Shown here: positions 47,058 to 58,509 of the stretch, one piece after another
Position numbering within the stretch: the first letter of the stretch is position 1
Layout of the letters: every line of letters starts with the position of its first letter
Made by a program: the position numbers and the translations under genes
Notes under the pieces: model-generated
Database searches by the model: none
Seen by the model: the letters and a program-made list of their open reading frames with translations, nothing else
Told to the model about the DNA's origin: nothing
Assembly: GCA_011634665.1 (NCBI GenBank)
Contig: WAEK01000021.1
Span: 1-64,000, forward strand
Reading direction: 5' to 3'
Length of the DNA stretch: 64,000 nt
Source: Mortierella sp. BCC40632
Taxonomy: Eukaryota; Mortierellomycota; Mortierellomycetes; Mortierellales; Mortierellaceae

Positions 47058-47474
47058 ATTGGCCTTGCCATTCTCTATCCTGTCTGACTGTGCCGATGAT
47101 CAGCGACCCTCTGTTCCCTGTTGACCTGCTCTCCTGTCACAGTTCCCACCAAAGCTCCTAGCTCGTCCTGCTGTCCTTCCCCGTCCCTTACTGAGAAACT
47201 CCCCGTCCTTTTCAGCGTGTACGCTTGAAGTCATCCTCTTTCTCTCTATCCTTCTTTTTCTTCCCTTCGCTTCCATTACTCGGTTCAGCCGTTTCATCCT
47301 CATCGGTAGCGAATTACAGACTCATTGCACATCGCCCTTGCTCATTTACTTCATTTCATCCGAGACTAGGCGCCTCTCCTCTGTGAACAACGGCTTTTCC
47401 CTTGTTGTACAGAAACCTTACTCGCCGCACATACCAACTTTCGACCCTGTTTAGAAAGAGTGCTGTTCAACAAA

Positions 47475-50400
47475 ATGCACCTGCCATTTACAGGCCCTTT
47501 CTCTCGGGCCTTTGTCATTGCTCCGGTCGTCATACTCTGGTTCTCGAGTTTGGCTGCTGCTCAATCCACCACATCTCGCCCTCCAACTCCGTCAAGTACG
47601 GTGGCACCACCGAGCTCAGTCTCTACACCTCCAACGTCTTCCTCAGCATCTTCAACCCCTCTCCCAACTTGTGTCGCCCCATACGATTGCTCAACCTCGC
47701 CCAAGGTAAACAAGACCAGGCACCTAGACCAATCCGCATGACACGATGGCATTTTTTTTCCTTCTTTTTGCATAACAGAGCTAGCTCGCCGTACGGTCTG
47801 GACTGTGAATGCTTTTGCACCCTTGAGGTGTCCTAACCTTGCATGTGTCTCTGCTCATCTCCTTGATCGCTTGTCTGCAGGGTTGTCTGAACAACGGAGT
47901 ATGTGAACAGAGTGTCTGTAAATGTCGGTCTGGATTCGGAGGCATCGACTGCGGTCTGCTAACATGTGGGTCCCCCCTGACAGACGCATCACAGCGAGCA
48001 ACGACCCCTCCAGGAGGCTCTTGCTCTGCTAAGTGTGATGATGGCTTTGGTGGCCTCAACTGCAATGGTACGTTAGTGTGTCGATCTGCAAACTAAAAAA
48101 AGACTTTGTAGTTCACCAACGAGCTAGTACTTACTCTTTTGGTCTTCCGTCCCCCATAGTCTGCCAAACGGATGCTGGCTGTCAGTCCAAGAGACCGACT
48201 CGCCCATCATTCCTTGGCGATGAAAAGATGGTTTGCAACAAGGAGCCTGAGGCCTTTTATAACACGTTTATGAGCTGTGCTGTCCGCGATCCTGTGTTGA
48301 TGGCATTCTTTCCCGGAAACTATTCCATCATCGTGGACCTCGATGTGGTCAATAAGACTGTGTATGCTCAATTCTGGTTGGGACAATCAGAACAATTCTT
48401 TTGTTCCACAACCAGCTGCACGACCTCAACCTCAATACTGCAAGGGTCAAACGAGACTCGAACCAAATGGGACTGTCCAACGCTCAGATGTACCTGCATT
48501 ACACCTTCAGCATTATGCGGAGGAATCCCTGGTCCTCCAATTACCCTTGGAGACGCTGTCAACGGGATCCAAGGACCCTTCTTGCTAGACTGCGCAAACA
48601 ACCGCAACGAGTGTGATTTCTTTATCGGAGACTTGTCAGGAATCTTTCCCAAGGGTCTCCAAATGGTCGACTGCCAGAGAGGAGAGTGTGTATACCCATC
48701 TGAGATGACTTCCTCTGCCGAGTTACTCAAAGCCCAAGGACTTAACGCGGGGACTATTGCAGGACTTGCCATCTTGGGGGTACTCGCACTCTTCCTTCTT
48801 GTTGTCTGTGGACTGGCCAAGCGGAATCAGCTCAGCATTCGACAAAGGCCCTACACGGTTAACACAGAGGCTGCGTCATTAGAATTCCGGAACATTGGAT
48901 ACATCCTAAACAAGGAGACGACTCCTACCATTAAGGATATATCAGGAATAGCCTCAGCGGGCGTTGTGCTTGCGGTGATGGGACCATCCGGTGCAGGAAA
49001 ATCAACCCTTGTTGATATTTTAGCAGGAAAGAGGAAGGATGGCAAAGTTTCTGGTCAGATTTATTTGGATGACAAACAGGTGCATGAGAGCGAGATCCGC
49101 AGAGTGGTCGGATTTGTGGACCAGGAAGATACTTTACCGGCAACGCAGACGGTTTGGGAGGCGGTCCTCTTCTCGGCGATGCTTCGATTACCAGAGGCCA
49201 TGCCTACTCCTCGTGTCCACGAAAGAGTAGCCGAGGTCATTGAGATGTTGGGCCTGACCCACTGCAAAGACCGTAGGATTGGCAACATCAATTCGCGTGG
49301 AATATCAGGAGGAGAGAAACGCCGTGTGTCTATTGCAATCGAGCTTATTACACGGCCACCGATTTTAATCCTTGACGAGCCGACATCGGGACTGGACTCT
49401 TTTAGTGCACACATGGTCGTCCAGCAATTATGCAAGCTTGCTCGGAGCAAGACCACTACGATTATTCTGACGATCCATCAACCGCGGTCAGACATTTTCT
49501 TCATGTTTGACCAGGCATTGGTCATCAGCAAAGGAGAAACTTTGTACTTTGGGCCCCCTAGCGAGGCAGCAGATTACCTAGCTCGTAGGAGCTTAATTTG
49601 TCCCAGCAATTACAATATCGCCGATTATCTGCTCGATGTAGCCATGGACGAGGAGATGCTTCAGAAAGCCAAGGTTGATGTGCAGCACGAGTCGGAGAAA
49701 CTGGGAATGTCGACCAGTCATCAGACACGCCCTCTAGGGGCAGCTCTGGTTCACCGCCAGCCAAATACTAGTAGCAATGGTAGTGACAGTACACGCTCAA
49801 CTAGCGGCGTAAACGAGACTTCGGTTAAAATGGAGGATGTCGAGCTTTCCAACTCTACAGAGTCATTGACAGATGGCGGTAAATCCAACACACTACCACA
49901 AAAGTCCAAGACTGTGTATCCGACATGCTTCTTAACTCAGCTCCAAGTCATTATGAAGCGTCACCTTCAGACGTTGGTCCGCGACAAGTCACTGCTGGTC
50001 CTTCATCTCGCTGTTGCCATCGTCCTTGGTCTGTTTATTGGAGGACTCTATTTCCAGGCACCAATGACGCTTGCAGGGTTCCAGAATCGAGCGGGGTCGC
50101 TTTTCTTTATGCTTGCACTCCTTGGGTTCAGCAGCATTTCAGCCTTGGGAGCCTTTACGGATTCGAGAACACTCTTCATCAAGGAGCGATCCAATGGATA
50201 TTATCCTCCGATGCCTTTTATTCTCTCAACCCTTTTGTTCGACTTGATCCCTCTGCGTGTGGTTCCAACGATCTGTTTGGGAACCATTGCCTATTTTATG
50301 ATTGGTCTCACCGCTGAGGTCGGCGCGTTTCTCAAGTTTCTCCTGATTCTCGTCCTTTTTAACATCTCTACAGCCATGTTCTGTCTTGTGGCTGCAGCAG

Positions 50401-50762
50401 GGATCCGAACTACGGGTGTAGCGTCACTGGCGTCTTCTATTGCAATGTTGTTTATGATGTTGTTTGGTGGGTTCATGATTAACCAAGCTAAGATCCCAGC
50501 CGCACTCACATGGATCCAGTACTTGTCCATGTTCAAGTATGGATTTGAGGCCTTGGCCGTGAATGAGGTTTCCAAGACGAGTCTGATTGACAACATTCAA
50601 GGCGTTTCTTTCAACGTACCAGGCTCATTGATTCTACAGAAACTCTTTGGATTCTCTCTGAATGGTTACTGGAAGAATGTGATTGCATTAGTTGTCTTCA
50701 ATGTGCTTTATATTGCTATCTTTTGGATAATCGTTAGTTTTAGACTCAAAGAACGCAAGTGA
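47475..50762 (+). CDS. ABCG-type half transporter with EGF-like ectodomain (Adp1-like), 3 exons
   Basis: Exons 47475-47705, 47881-48067 and 48160-50762 join to 1,006 residues. It has a signal peptide (about 1-30), a Ser/Thr/Pro-rich segment, and EGF-like Cys modules (GCLNNGVCEQSVCKCRSGFG; CDDGFGGLNC). A Cys-rich lumenal/extracellular domain follows, then a first membrane segment (GTIAGLAILGVLALFLLVV, about 235-255). The ATPase domain has Walker A GPSGAGKST, signature SGGEKRRVSI, Walker B ILILDEPTSG and the H-loop IHQPRSD. An acidic, Ser-rich linker precedes the C-terminal transmembrane domain with six hydrophobic segments. This order is that of yeast Adp1. The transported substrate is unknown. 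The leader just upstream is CT-rich. Confidence 0.9.
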
Positions 50763-51026
50763 ATGAACATATATTTCTAATGTCTATTTTTTTTCTGGAT
50801 TTTTTTTTTATTCTTTACTGCTTTGAGAATCGAACGACATGCCCTAGTTACTTGAGTAGCACCTTCCAGACCTTTTCTTTGGAAGCAAGGTAGTCAGTTA
50901 AAAAGCTATCAGATAGTTGATATCATCAAAGGCTTTGATTCTAATGACCTCTTCCAGGACGTTTTTTTTTTTTTTATTATTATTATTATTACTCAGTGAT
51001 CACTTTCTTCCACTTCGGTGGAATCC

Positions 51027-51311
51027 TTATGGATACACGCAGGTTATAGCACAGGGCACATCTGGTTTGTTTTGACAGGATGGCTTGCAATATCCAACTT
51101 GGCCTTGAAGGCAGGTAGCCATTCTGGACCAGGTACCTATGCCAAGCTCATTGAGCTCGCACTTGAAAAGAACTCCTCTATTATATCCTGTCATATAGAC
51201 GCACGACTTTCCCTCTCCAACAGAATCCTGTTTACCATCGCAGCCCCTCACAATGTTGGCCTGGACATAGGCAACAAGTGCCAGAGGAACGAAGATCATT
51301 CGTGCAAGCAT
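51027..51311 (-). CDS. Small secreted 8-cysteine protein 1
   Basis: 94 residues, apparently unspliced. Signal peptide MLARMIFVPLALVAYVQA, then a mature part of about 75 residues with eight Cys spaced 12, 13, 15, 7, 3, 7 and 3. It is homologous to the two proteins at 52826-53101 and 53728-54003 (GYN...LFxC, VGxC, PCxIxCV) but more diverged. It is probably secreted and disulphide-bonded. I do not recognise the family. Short secreted Cys-rich proteins in fungi may be effectors, antimicrobials or cell-surface proteins; none is shown here. Confidence 0.8.
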   Translation of the reverse strand: MLARMIFVPLALVAYVQANIVRGCDGKQDSVGEGKSCVYMTGYNRGVLFKCELNELGIGTWSRMATCLQGQVGYCKPSCQNKPDVPCAITCVYP

Positions 51312-52394
51312 TCTGAAAAGTTCTATGTTAAAAAAAAGAAAAGAAAAAAGAAAAAAAGGAAACTTATGCGTGAGATGACCAAGTCCCTCCTGTTCAAGGT
51401 TTCTTAGACTCTGCTCAATTTTTCAAGTCTCAAGAGTAGGCTCACCTTTGAAAAAGTAGTTTGAACTTTGTGGAAGATTGGCAGGAGTTGTCGGGCTGTA
51501 GGGTAAGTTTGGTTCTATGAAAGAAACAAGTGGAATGAAAAAAAGAAAGCGGATGAGTGGGAAAAGTGGATAGGATCAATTTTATACTGAAGGAACTTCG
51601 GCTCCATTCGCTAAAAAGGCTAGACCACTGGACTTTTTTTGCCTCTTTTTTTTTTTTTTTTTTGCCTTGCTCCCCTCGCTACCTCAGCAAGCATGATCCC
51701 CTGGTGGTTCTATTATTGGTGTTTTCGGCTGTCCCTCCTTCCTTTCTTGCACATTCCTAACGTTTGCATTGATCCCCCTTACCTTAAAACCCTTTTGGTT
51801 TGACAAATCCCTACCACACCATGCATCATGGAGTATGATGTGTGCCCCAATCTTTGACTCCCCTTTTGTATGCAGTCGAGAAAAGTCGGATATGGCGTGT
51901 TATGGTGTCGGTCATCGGAAGGCAGCCTGCCTTCAATTGTTCGCTCCACGGGTTTTTGCAGGCAAACTCCGGGATACCCCAGGCAGGATGGGCACAGAGT
52001 TTCAAAAGGTGAGGAGGGAAGAGAGACTTTTTCTAGAGTACGTAGAAAAGTCCAAGTTGGAAGGGCAATATTTCGTCTGAAAAGACAGTGAATGAGGGTA
52101 GCTCTTGTAGCTTTATTCGATAATGGTCTTTCTCTATAATGAATCATTCCATACGATGTCTATTGCTCAAAAGGCGACATCAATACGTTGAAATGGTGTT
52201 ACTTACTCATCCTCACTTTGAGCCACGACAATGCCAAACATCGACTGAGGGATCAGAAATGCTTTTTATTGCTCCGATCCAGCATGGTGAGTTCTTAGAT
52301 ATTACTGTAGATGCACAAAATACCTGGGTCAAGGTACTCAAGCATGAGCTGCTGAATGCACGCCAGTTTCTGGGCCAAGCTTTCTGGGTCCCCA

Positions 52395-52438
<44 letters not shown>

Positions 52439-52825
52439 GCTCTTCGGCACTCCTGCCCTCTCATTCCAAACAACCCCTCGATTATTTTACTTCCCTTTCC
52501 TTTGGCTGCCTTTTTTGCAGACTGGACCTTCTCTTTTTTAATAGATCGGCTTTAGACGGAGGGAAGGAGAGAAGGCAGGTTCCTCTCCTGACCATTGCGT
52601 CCAATCACACCAATTCTCCTCTGCAGAGACTTTTTTCTCAGCGCATGAACCAAATAGCCTCTCTTCATCAAGGCCATTCACCGCCCACCGAGCATAACAC
52701 TGATACTTGGATTATTTTTTCATTAGTGTTGCTGATGACCAGCGAGTTTATTTTAAAATGATATTTCATACTATGGGTTCGATGAAGCTACGAAATGACC
52801 ATGTGCTCAGTGATGGATTTCTCTT
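51312..52825. other. Intergenic within the secreted-protein cluster
   Basis: No supported gene. It contains T runs near 51643-51662 and a 39-T run at 52399-52437. From about 52570 rightwards it is the first copy of a duplicated unit whose second copy starts near 53490. Open frames at 51769-52080 and 52139-52555 lack any recognised domain and the latter spans the poly-T. Confidence 0.55.
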
Positions 52826-53101
52826 TTAGGGCGTGACACAGATGGCGGGGCAAGGAGTAGTGCCAGCTCCAGCTCGACAATTACCACAGGATCCAACGAG
52901 TCCAGGGACACACCGGGCCGCTGCAGTCCAATAAGTCGGACCCCCGCGATACTCGGACGAACATCGGAAGAGGGTGTTGCCATTGTATCCAACCTCGTAT
53001 TTGCATGGGCGTCCGGCAATCGCTCCAGAGTTGCAGCCTGGTATTTGAGCAAAAGTACTGGTAGCAAGAGCCAATGCAATAAAGATCACGCGTGAGACCA
53101 T
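52826..53101 (-). CDS. Small secreted 8-cysteine protein 2
   Basis: 91 residues. Signal peptide MVSRVIFIALALATSTFAQ, probably cleaved after TFA or FAQ. The mature protein has eight Cys spaced 9, 13, 16, 7, 2, 8 and 3, with GYNGNTLFRC, WTAAARC, GLVGSCGNC and PCPAICV as landmarks. It is about 65-70% alike to protein 3. Upstream, GAGGTAATTT and a CAAG just before the ATG could be the borders of a 5' untranslated intron, conserved in both copies. Function unknown. Confidence 0.85.
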   Translation of the reverse strand: MVSRVIFIALALATSTFAQIPGCNSGAIAGRPCKYEVGYNGNTLFRCSSEYRGGPTYWTAAARCVPGLVGSCGNCRAGAGTTPCPAICVTP

Positions 53102-53727
53102 CTTGAATAGCTGAGAGGGGGTGATAGGCTGTTCTACGATTCATGTAGACCGGCTGGTTAGTGCGACTACTCATGACAACGGAGTCTTGTGATGAGAGAA
53201 AATGATTATGTAAATTACCTCAAAGTTGAGTGTGAGAGAGGGCGAGGTCTTGAGAGTGTGAAGGACTGATGCTATACGAGTCGGACGACAGGGTCTTTTA
53301 TAGTGGAGAGTTCAGAAAACTTGGTCCAGGCCAGCATTAAGCTGTCCCCTTTAATTTACTTTACTTTTCTTTACTTTTCTTATTTTTTTTCTTTTGGTCA
53401 CCCTGCAGATTCGTCTTCCTCTCGAGTCTATTTTTTTTGAATCGCCCTCGTATTCGAAAGCGACAAACTGTCAAATAATTTTGCATCCTCCTTTTTCAGG
53501 GATGCAGGGAAAACCGCTTCCTCTCCTGACTATTTCACCCAGTCGCATTAATTCTCTTCTGCAGAGACTTTCTTAGTGCATGATCTAAATAGCTTTTCAA
53601 ATTCATCCAACACCTACCGAGCATAACTAGCGCTGCTGGCGAACAGCAAGTATATTAAAATTTTATCTCATACTACGGATTCGACAAAACTATGAGATGA
53701 CCATTTGCTCTATGATCGGTATCTCTT

Positions 53728-54003
53728 TTAGGCCATAACACAGATGGCAGGGCAAGGAGTAGTACCATCTCCAGCCTGACAGATATCGCAGGATCCAACG
53801 AGTCCAGGGAGACATTGGGCTACTGCAGTCCAAACAGGTGGGCCTCCTGGGGTGCTGGCCATACATCGGTAGAGGAAGTTGCCATTGAATCCAACCTCGT
53901 ATCTGCATGGGTTTCCGGTAATCGATCCAAAGTTGCAGCCTGGCACTTGAGCAAAAGCACTGGTAGCAAGCGCCAATGCGAAAAAGATAACGCGTGAGGC
54001 CAT
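53728..54003 (-). CDS. Small secreted 8-cysteine protein 3
   Basis: 91 residues from the ATG at 54003. An upstream in-frame ATG at 54036 would put a hydrophilic stretch before the signal peptide and is less likely. Signal peptide MASRVIFFALALATSAFAQ; Cys spacing 9, 13, 16, 7, 2, 8 and 3, identical to protein 2. Aromatic and Gly positions are conserved (GFNGNFLYRC, WTAVAQC, GLVGSC). Differences are concentrated between Cys 3 and 4 and between Cys 5 and 7. Tandem duplicate of protein 2 with the same promoter sequence, so probably co-regulated. Confidence 0.85.
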   Translation of the reverse strand: MASRVIFFALALATSAFAQVPGCNFGSITGNPCRYEVGFNGNFLYRCMASTPGGPPVWTAVAQCLPGLVGSCDICQAGDGTTPCPAICVMA

Positions 54004-54200
54004 CTTTGAATAGTTGAAAGGGGTTCTATAGTTCATAAAAACTAGCTTGTAGTGCGACTACTTATGACAACAGAGTCTTTCGATGAGAGAAAACGATGGT
54101 GTGAACTACCTGAGAATTGAGTGTGGGGATATGGGTGATGACTGCCGGTTGATACGGTTTTTTCTGATCTAGGATAAGGGCGAGGTCTTAAAAGAAGGAC

Positions 54201-55123
54201 TGATACCAGGGTCTTATTTAGGAGATTTGGTTGCAACTGTTAAAATCACTGCTGTGTCTCTCTCTCTGTCGTACTTTCTGTCCTCTCTTCTTTTCTTTCT
54301 TTCTTTCTTTTTCCATGCACGTCGGCGATGGATTCTCTTGTTTGTACCAAACATAAATGTCTGCCTCAGCAGGAACTCCCCCTACCCCCTCTCTCTCCAC
54401 CGTCTCCTCATTTTATTTCTCTGTCCTTACTCTGATCTCTACTGTACAGCACATTTTCTGCATTGCCTTGTCCCGGTTTCCTGGAATAGAGCGAAGGAAA
54501 GGAAGGGAGTGACAAAAAAGTAAGATCTAGGTTGTCACTCAATCATGGCAAAAAAGTACTCGACGTGTAAAGTTTCCACAGGGTACATCTAAGACGCGTG
54601 GCAACCAACGAATTAAAAAAGCGAGACTTGGTACTTGTCCCAGATGATAGAGCCTCGGTGTGTCTCGGTGTTTTCGCACTATTTTCCTCTTCAGCCCAAG
54701 TTATCAAATTGGTCACCCCCTCGGACCCTTTGCCCTAGTTGTAGATCCTGCCTTTTGACTTGCCCCCTCTGCGGGTGCTCTTTGTACCTGGTCTTTTTCC
54801 CTTTCTCTGCATTTGTATTTCTAGTAGCTATATCGTTTCTGGGTCACCCTCCACCTTTTCCTTCTTCTCTCTACTCTTCTGTTGTAGGATAGTGTAGTTT
54901 TTGTGAACTAGCTGGCCACGTCCGCAGACCGTGGTATGAGTGCGCGCCGACGAATAAAACCCCTAACGGGGCCCATAAAAAAAAAAATCAAATTGGTCAC
55001 GGAAAAATCAAAACTTCAGGAATCCTCGAACGTAAATTATCGTTCAGAACGGTTGAGCTGCTGTAGCTCCCGTTCGACAACGCCCCAAGTTGGACTTGGG
55101 CAAAAAAAATATGTGGAAGGAGC
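54201..55123. other. Intergenic, no gene seen
   Basis: A TTTC/TCTC-rich stretch lies near 54260-54310. An open frame at 54635-54892 encodes a short Cys- and Phe-rich peptide without family support. A short CCCC-TAAC-GGGG hairpin next to an A run lies near 54960-54990. Confidence 0.5.
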
Positions 55124-55133
55124 AAAAGAACAA

Positions 55134-55205
55134 GGGCCGAACCGGGAATTGAACCCGGGACCTCTCGCACCCTAAGCGAGAATTATACCACTAAACCATC
55201 CGGCC
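55134..55205 (-). tRNA. tRNA-Pro (AGG)
   Basis: On minus, the acceptor stem GGCCGGA pairs with TTCGGCC (one G-T pair). D arm TGGTTTAGTGGTATAA; anticodon arm CTCGC-TTAGGGT-GCGAG (anticodon AGG); T arm CCGGG-TTCAATT-CCCGG. No intron. A TTTT run about 7 bases beyond the 3' end (near 55124-55127) serves as terminator. Decodes proline CCN codons via inosine. Confidence 0.95.
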
Positions 55206-55559
55206 AACGTCTTGTTTGGGCAACTTTCCGTGCGTCTAAGAACATATTTTCAGTCCAATTGAATCAATTCCGGGGCCCTGGGGCCTTAAAATCCTAGTGT
55301 TCAGCCTTCCCTGAAGGCCCCTCCACATGGGTGACCGAATATTGGGTTAATTTAGTCCTAAGAAAAATCGCTTTAAGCGTAAAAGGCGCTCGTTAAGACA
55401 AAAACACACTTCTAGAGCCAGTAATGGGGCGAGAATGCAAAATCAGACGATGGCGACTGAGGTAGAGCGCTGGAGAGGTGGTGGTAGAAGATGTAGAAGA
55501 GGGTGGGCATAGATAATGGAAAAAAGAACACAAAGCGGTTGAAAAAACTAAAGAGAAGG

Positions 55560-55599
<40 letters not shown>

Positions 55600-56544
55600 C
55601 GAGCGAGCGAAAGAGAGCTAGCGAAACAGATTACTTTGAACAAGGTGAGAAGGAGAGAGCAAGGTGGATGATGACTGGACGAAACAGACACACGGCCACG
55701 AAGCCATAGAGGATCTCTTAGGACTTGAAGAGACCTTGATCGGACGACAAAGTCGATGGAGATGAGGAAATCAAGTTGAAGGATGTTCAGTAAAGGGGTG
55801 GACAGGGCTATTTTGGCGGGATAGTAAACGAAAAGGATCGCCTTTGTGACACCATGGTTTCTTCCCATATTCTGAAAGGGGGATATCTAGCACATCTCCC
55901 CTCCCCATGTTATGACAGGCTGCATTGTTGTTTGTATGCGGGGGAACCTTTTTCTTTTCTATGCAAAGGACGAGAAACTGTATTCATATTACCCACAGTC
56001 AGACACCGTAGACGGCAGAAAAAAATATAAAATGTGCGAATCATCTGTGCTCTTGGCCAGTCATCGAACTCGGTCACCTTGCACTGTAGGATGTAAAATG
56101 AGAAGGAAAAAAGGGACAGGGGGATCCTCCAAGAACGTCGAGATAGAAAGTTGCTCTTTGAGCGACTAGGATTATCTTGATCCTCTTGTACCCGGCTCAA
56201 GCTTCAAGGACAAGTCTGCGATACGAGTTGGTAGGATGGTAATCTCAAGAGAATGACCTCCAATGAGAAGTGGCATTAGAGGTCCACTATGGATGAATGT
56301 ATCGGAATGGATAAATGAGGAGAAAAAAGAGAAAGCGGATGGGAAGGTGGTCAAGCTTGTACATGGAAGCGATTGGCGGCAAAAAAAGAAAAGGCTTGTC
56401 TCGTGCACACTCTTGATGCTGAAAGCAGTCGCATGGTCGCCTGGTTTTTTTTTTAGAGCCTCGGGTCGTTCATCTTTCGACTTTTTCCTTCATCTGAATT
56501 TTACGCTCGGCAAACATTGGACAACCCCCAAGGACATTTTCACC
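55206..56544. other. Intergenic, no gene seen
   Basis: Contains a GA microsatellite (55564-55595). Open frames at 55503-55709, 55912-56169 and 56263-56574 have no recognisable features. The last overlaps exon 1 of the next gene in another frame. Confidence 0.55.
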
Positions 56545-57580
56545 ATGGACCGAGGCTATAGCATCATTGGGTAATAGAGACCTGACCCTTTTCTCTGGGG
56601 ATCCTTTTGTTCATCATCAGGCTACTCTGCCAGTTTTTCATCTCGGCAGAAAAAAGATGTCCTAACTACTTGCAAATGCAAGAGAGCCACTCCCATGTTT
56701 CTTAACTGTCCCATCGTCCCATCTCCTTCTATCTTTGTTCTCTGTTAATAGCAGCCCTTCTTTGTCACCACCACCCGTCATGATAAGGAGTCACCACAGC
56801 CTGACTCGCCGGGAGATCTTTCAAAATCTGGCCAACAGGATCATCTACTCCAAATTCTACATGCTCCTTTACTTGGTCATGGCTCTCCTCAGTATCTGGT
56901 CCATCATACTCTCCCTTCAACACGGCTGTTCCTCTTCCACACTTTTTATTATTCTGGAGTCAATTATCAATGGAACTATGATCGCAGAAGTGGCTATTCG
57001 GCTTACGGCCTTGGGAAGGGTAACACGACCATATGCATGCAGCCAGGAGGATTCTTTTTTGCCAAGAGATTTCCTTTTTTTTTTTTTTTTTTTTTTTTGT
57101 CAAAAGCCTATCTGACAAACCTGTATCATTTCTCTCTTTCTCTGTGTACCACTCATGGATAGGGATACTGGAGATCAACGTCCAACATCATCGACATCTT
57201 TCTGGTCGTATTCTGTTTCATTACCATGATCCTTGTCCTTGAAGGATGTGGATCTGGTCATAGGGCGGAGGAAATCCTGGATACTCTGCTCTTGATTCTA
57301 CGCAATGCAGTTCAGTTCTGGCGTCTTTTCACGATGATTCGCAAGTAAGGCAATTGGCATATATGTGTGGTGCGAGCAAGTCAATTTTTTGGTTACAACC
57401 ATCTGATTGCCTTGATAAATCCAATCTTTCCGTAGAAACTCGTTGATCGCTAACCCAAGAGTTGGAACCGTCGACTTTAACAATGTGCGTCAGGAGTCGC
57501 TTGACATTGAAAGCTTTGGAGTTGAGAATTACGAACATGATCCACAATACTTTTATGACGATGATGATGACAATTTATAG
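56545..57580 (+). CDS. Voltage-sensor-like four-helix membrane protein, 4 exons
   Basis: Exons 56545-56570, 56752-57019, 57163-57344 and 57436-57580 join to 206 residues. Four hydrophobic segments resemble S1-S4 of an ion-transport voltage-sensor domain: MLLYLVMALLSIWSIILS; ILESIINGTMIAEVAIR (acidic residues within S2); NIIDIFLVVFCFITMIL (S3 Asp); and LLLILRNAVQFWRLFTMIRK (S4 with spaced Arg). There is no pore domain. The C terminus is acidic (YDDDDDNL). Voltage-sensor-only proteins include proton channels and voltage-sensing phosphatases, but the S4 Arg spacing is irregular and no phosphatase is attached. Likely an endomembrane protein of unknown activity. Intron 2 has a T run of about 25. 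Confidence 0.75.
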
Positions 57581-57700
57581 CTCTAATACTAGCCTCATCG
57601 TCCATTTAACAAACACCCTGAAACATAATGTCTCCTGAGAAACAAGAATGGGTTTGATCCTGTCGATGTTCCAAACAAAAAAAAAAAAAAAAAAAAAGGG

Positions 57701-57753
<53 letters not shown>

Positions 57754-57953
57754 AAGAGAGAGAAAGAGGGGAGGAGAGGGATACCCTGAAAAGAAGTGGA
57801 AATGACAAAGAAAGGATTGTTCCAAAAGCGTCGCATTGCACCTTCTAATTATTTAACGAGAGGGTCTTCTAGACGAATAGTCTCTGTATCCATCCGACCT
57901 ATCCTCACTAGGAGGGGATTTTGCCAGAACAATAGTGGATACTTTTCATTTTA
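57581..57953. other. Convergent intergenic spacer with microsatellites
   Basis: A run of about 22 A (57676-57698), then a GA repeat (57703-57748). No gene. Confidence 0.7.
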
Positions 57954-58473
57954 TTAGTGGCCTATAGAGAGAACCTGTTGGTCCCAATCAGCCATCATCA
58001 AACCCAACGGGTCAATCGAGTTTAGTTCCTCTTGCAAAGAATCACGAGTTAGAGTCTCGAGCTCCCTTGTTGCATTCGCGGAGATTTTCTGGTGTTCGTG
58101 AAAAAAAAAAAAAAAAAAAAAAGAGTTGAGCAAAAATTGTTCTGAGCCTTGCCAGCAATTGCAGCTGCCTTCAAAGAGTGAAAGAGCGAGCAAGCCCATA
58201 GTCATCACAAGATAAACCATTATTATTATTCAATTTACCTTGAGTCGAGCGTCAATTTTGTGAAAGAAATCCAGGTCACTGGCATTAGAAGATCCAAGAG
58301 GGGCTGCTGGATGGGTATCGAACTTTTTGTAGGCTTCTACAATCATCTCGCACAGTGTTGCAAACACAATTGTGTAATCCATCTCAAAGGGCTAGAAAGT
58401 GACAAAGAGTAGTTGATTTCATTTAGATAAAGAGTTGTACAGAAAGTCCATGGTGGACACACATATGTTTAGA

Positions 58474-58509
<36 letters not shown>

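Larger units (their letters stand above)
52570..54200 (-). repeat. Tandem duplication containing secreted-protein genes 2 and 3
   Basis: Two diverged copies, about 52570-53290 and 53490-54190, offset by about 900 bp. Matching blocks include the 3' flank (TGCAGAGACTTT at 52623 and 53560; CGAGCATAAC), the coding sequence, and about 100 bp before the ATG (TTTTCTCTCATC, AGTAGTCGCACTA). Confidence 0.75.

Noticed and set aside
54635..54892. Short Cys-rich open frame (CPSC, CPLC)
   Set aside because: No signal peptide, no homology to the neighbouring 8-cysteine proteins, and no transcript signal beyond an ATG.
55564..55595. GA microsatellites as regulatory arrays
   Set aside because: Simple dinucleotide repeats also at 57703, 58480, 60470 and 61755; common slippage products with no specific placement.
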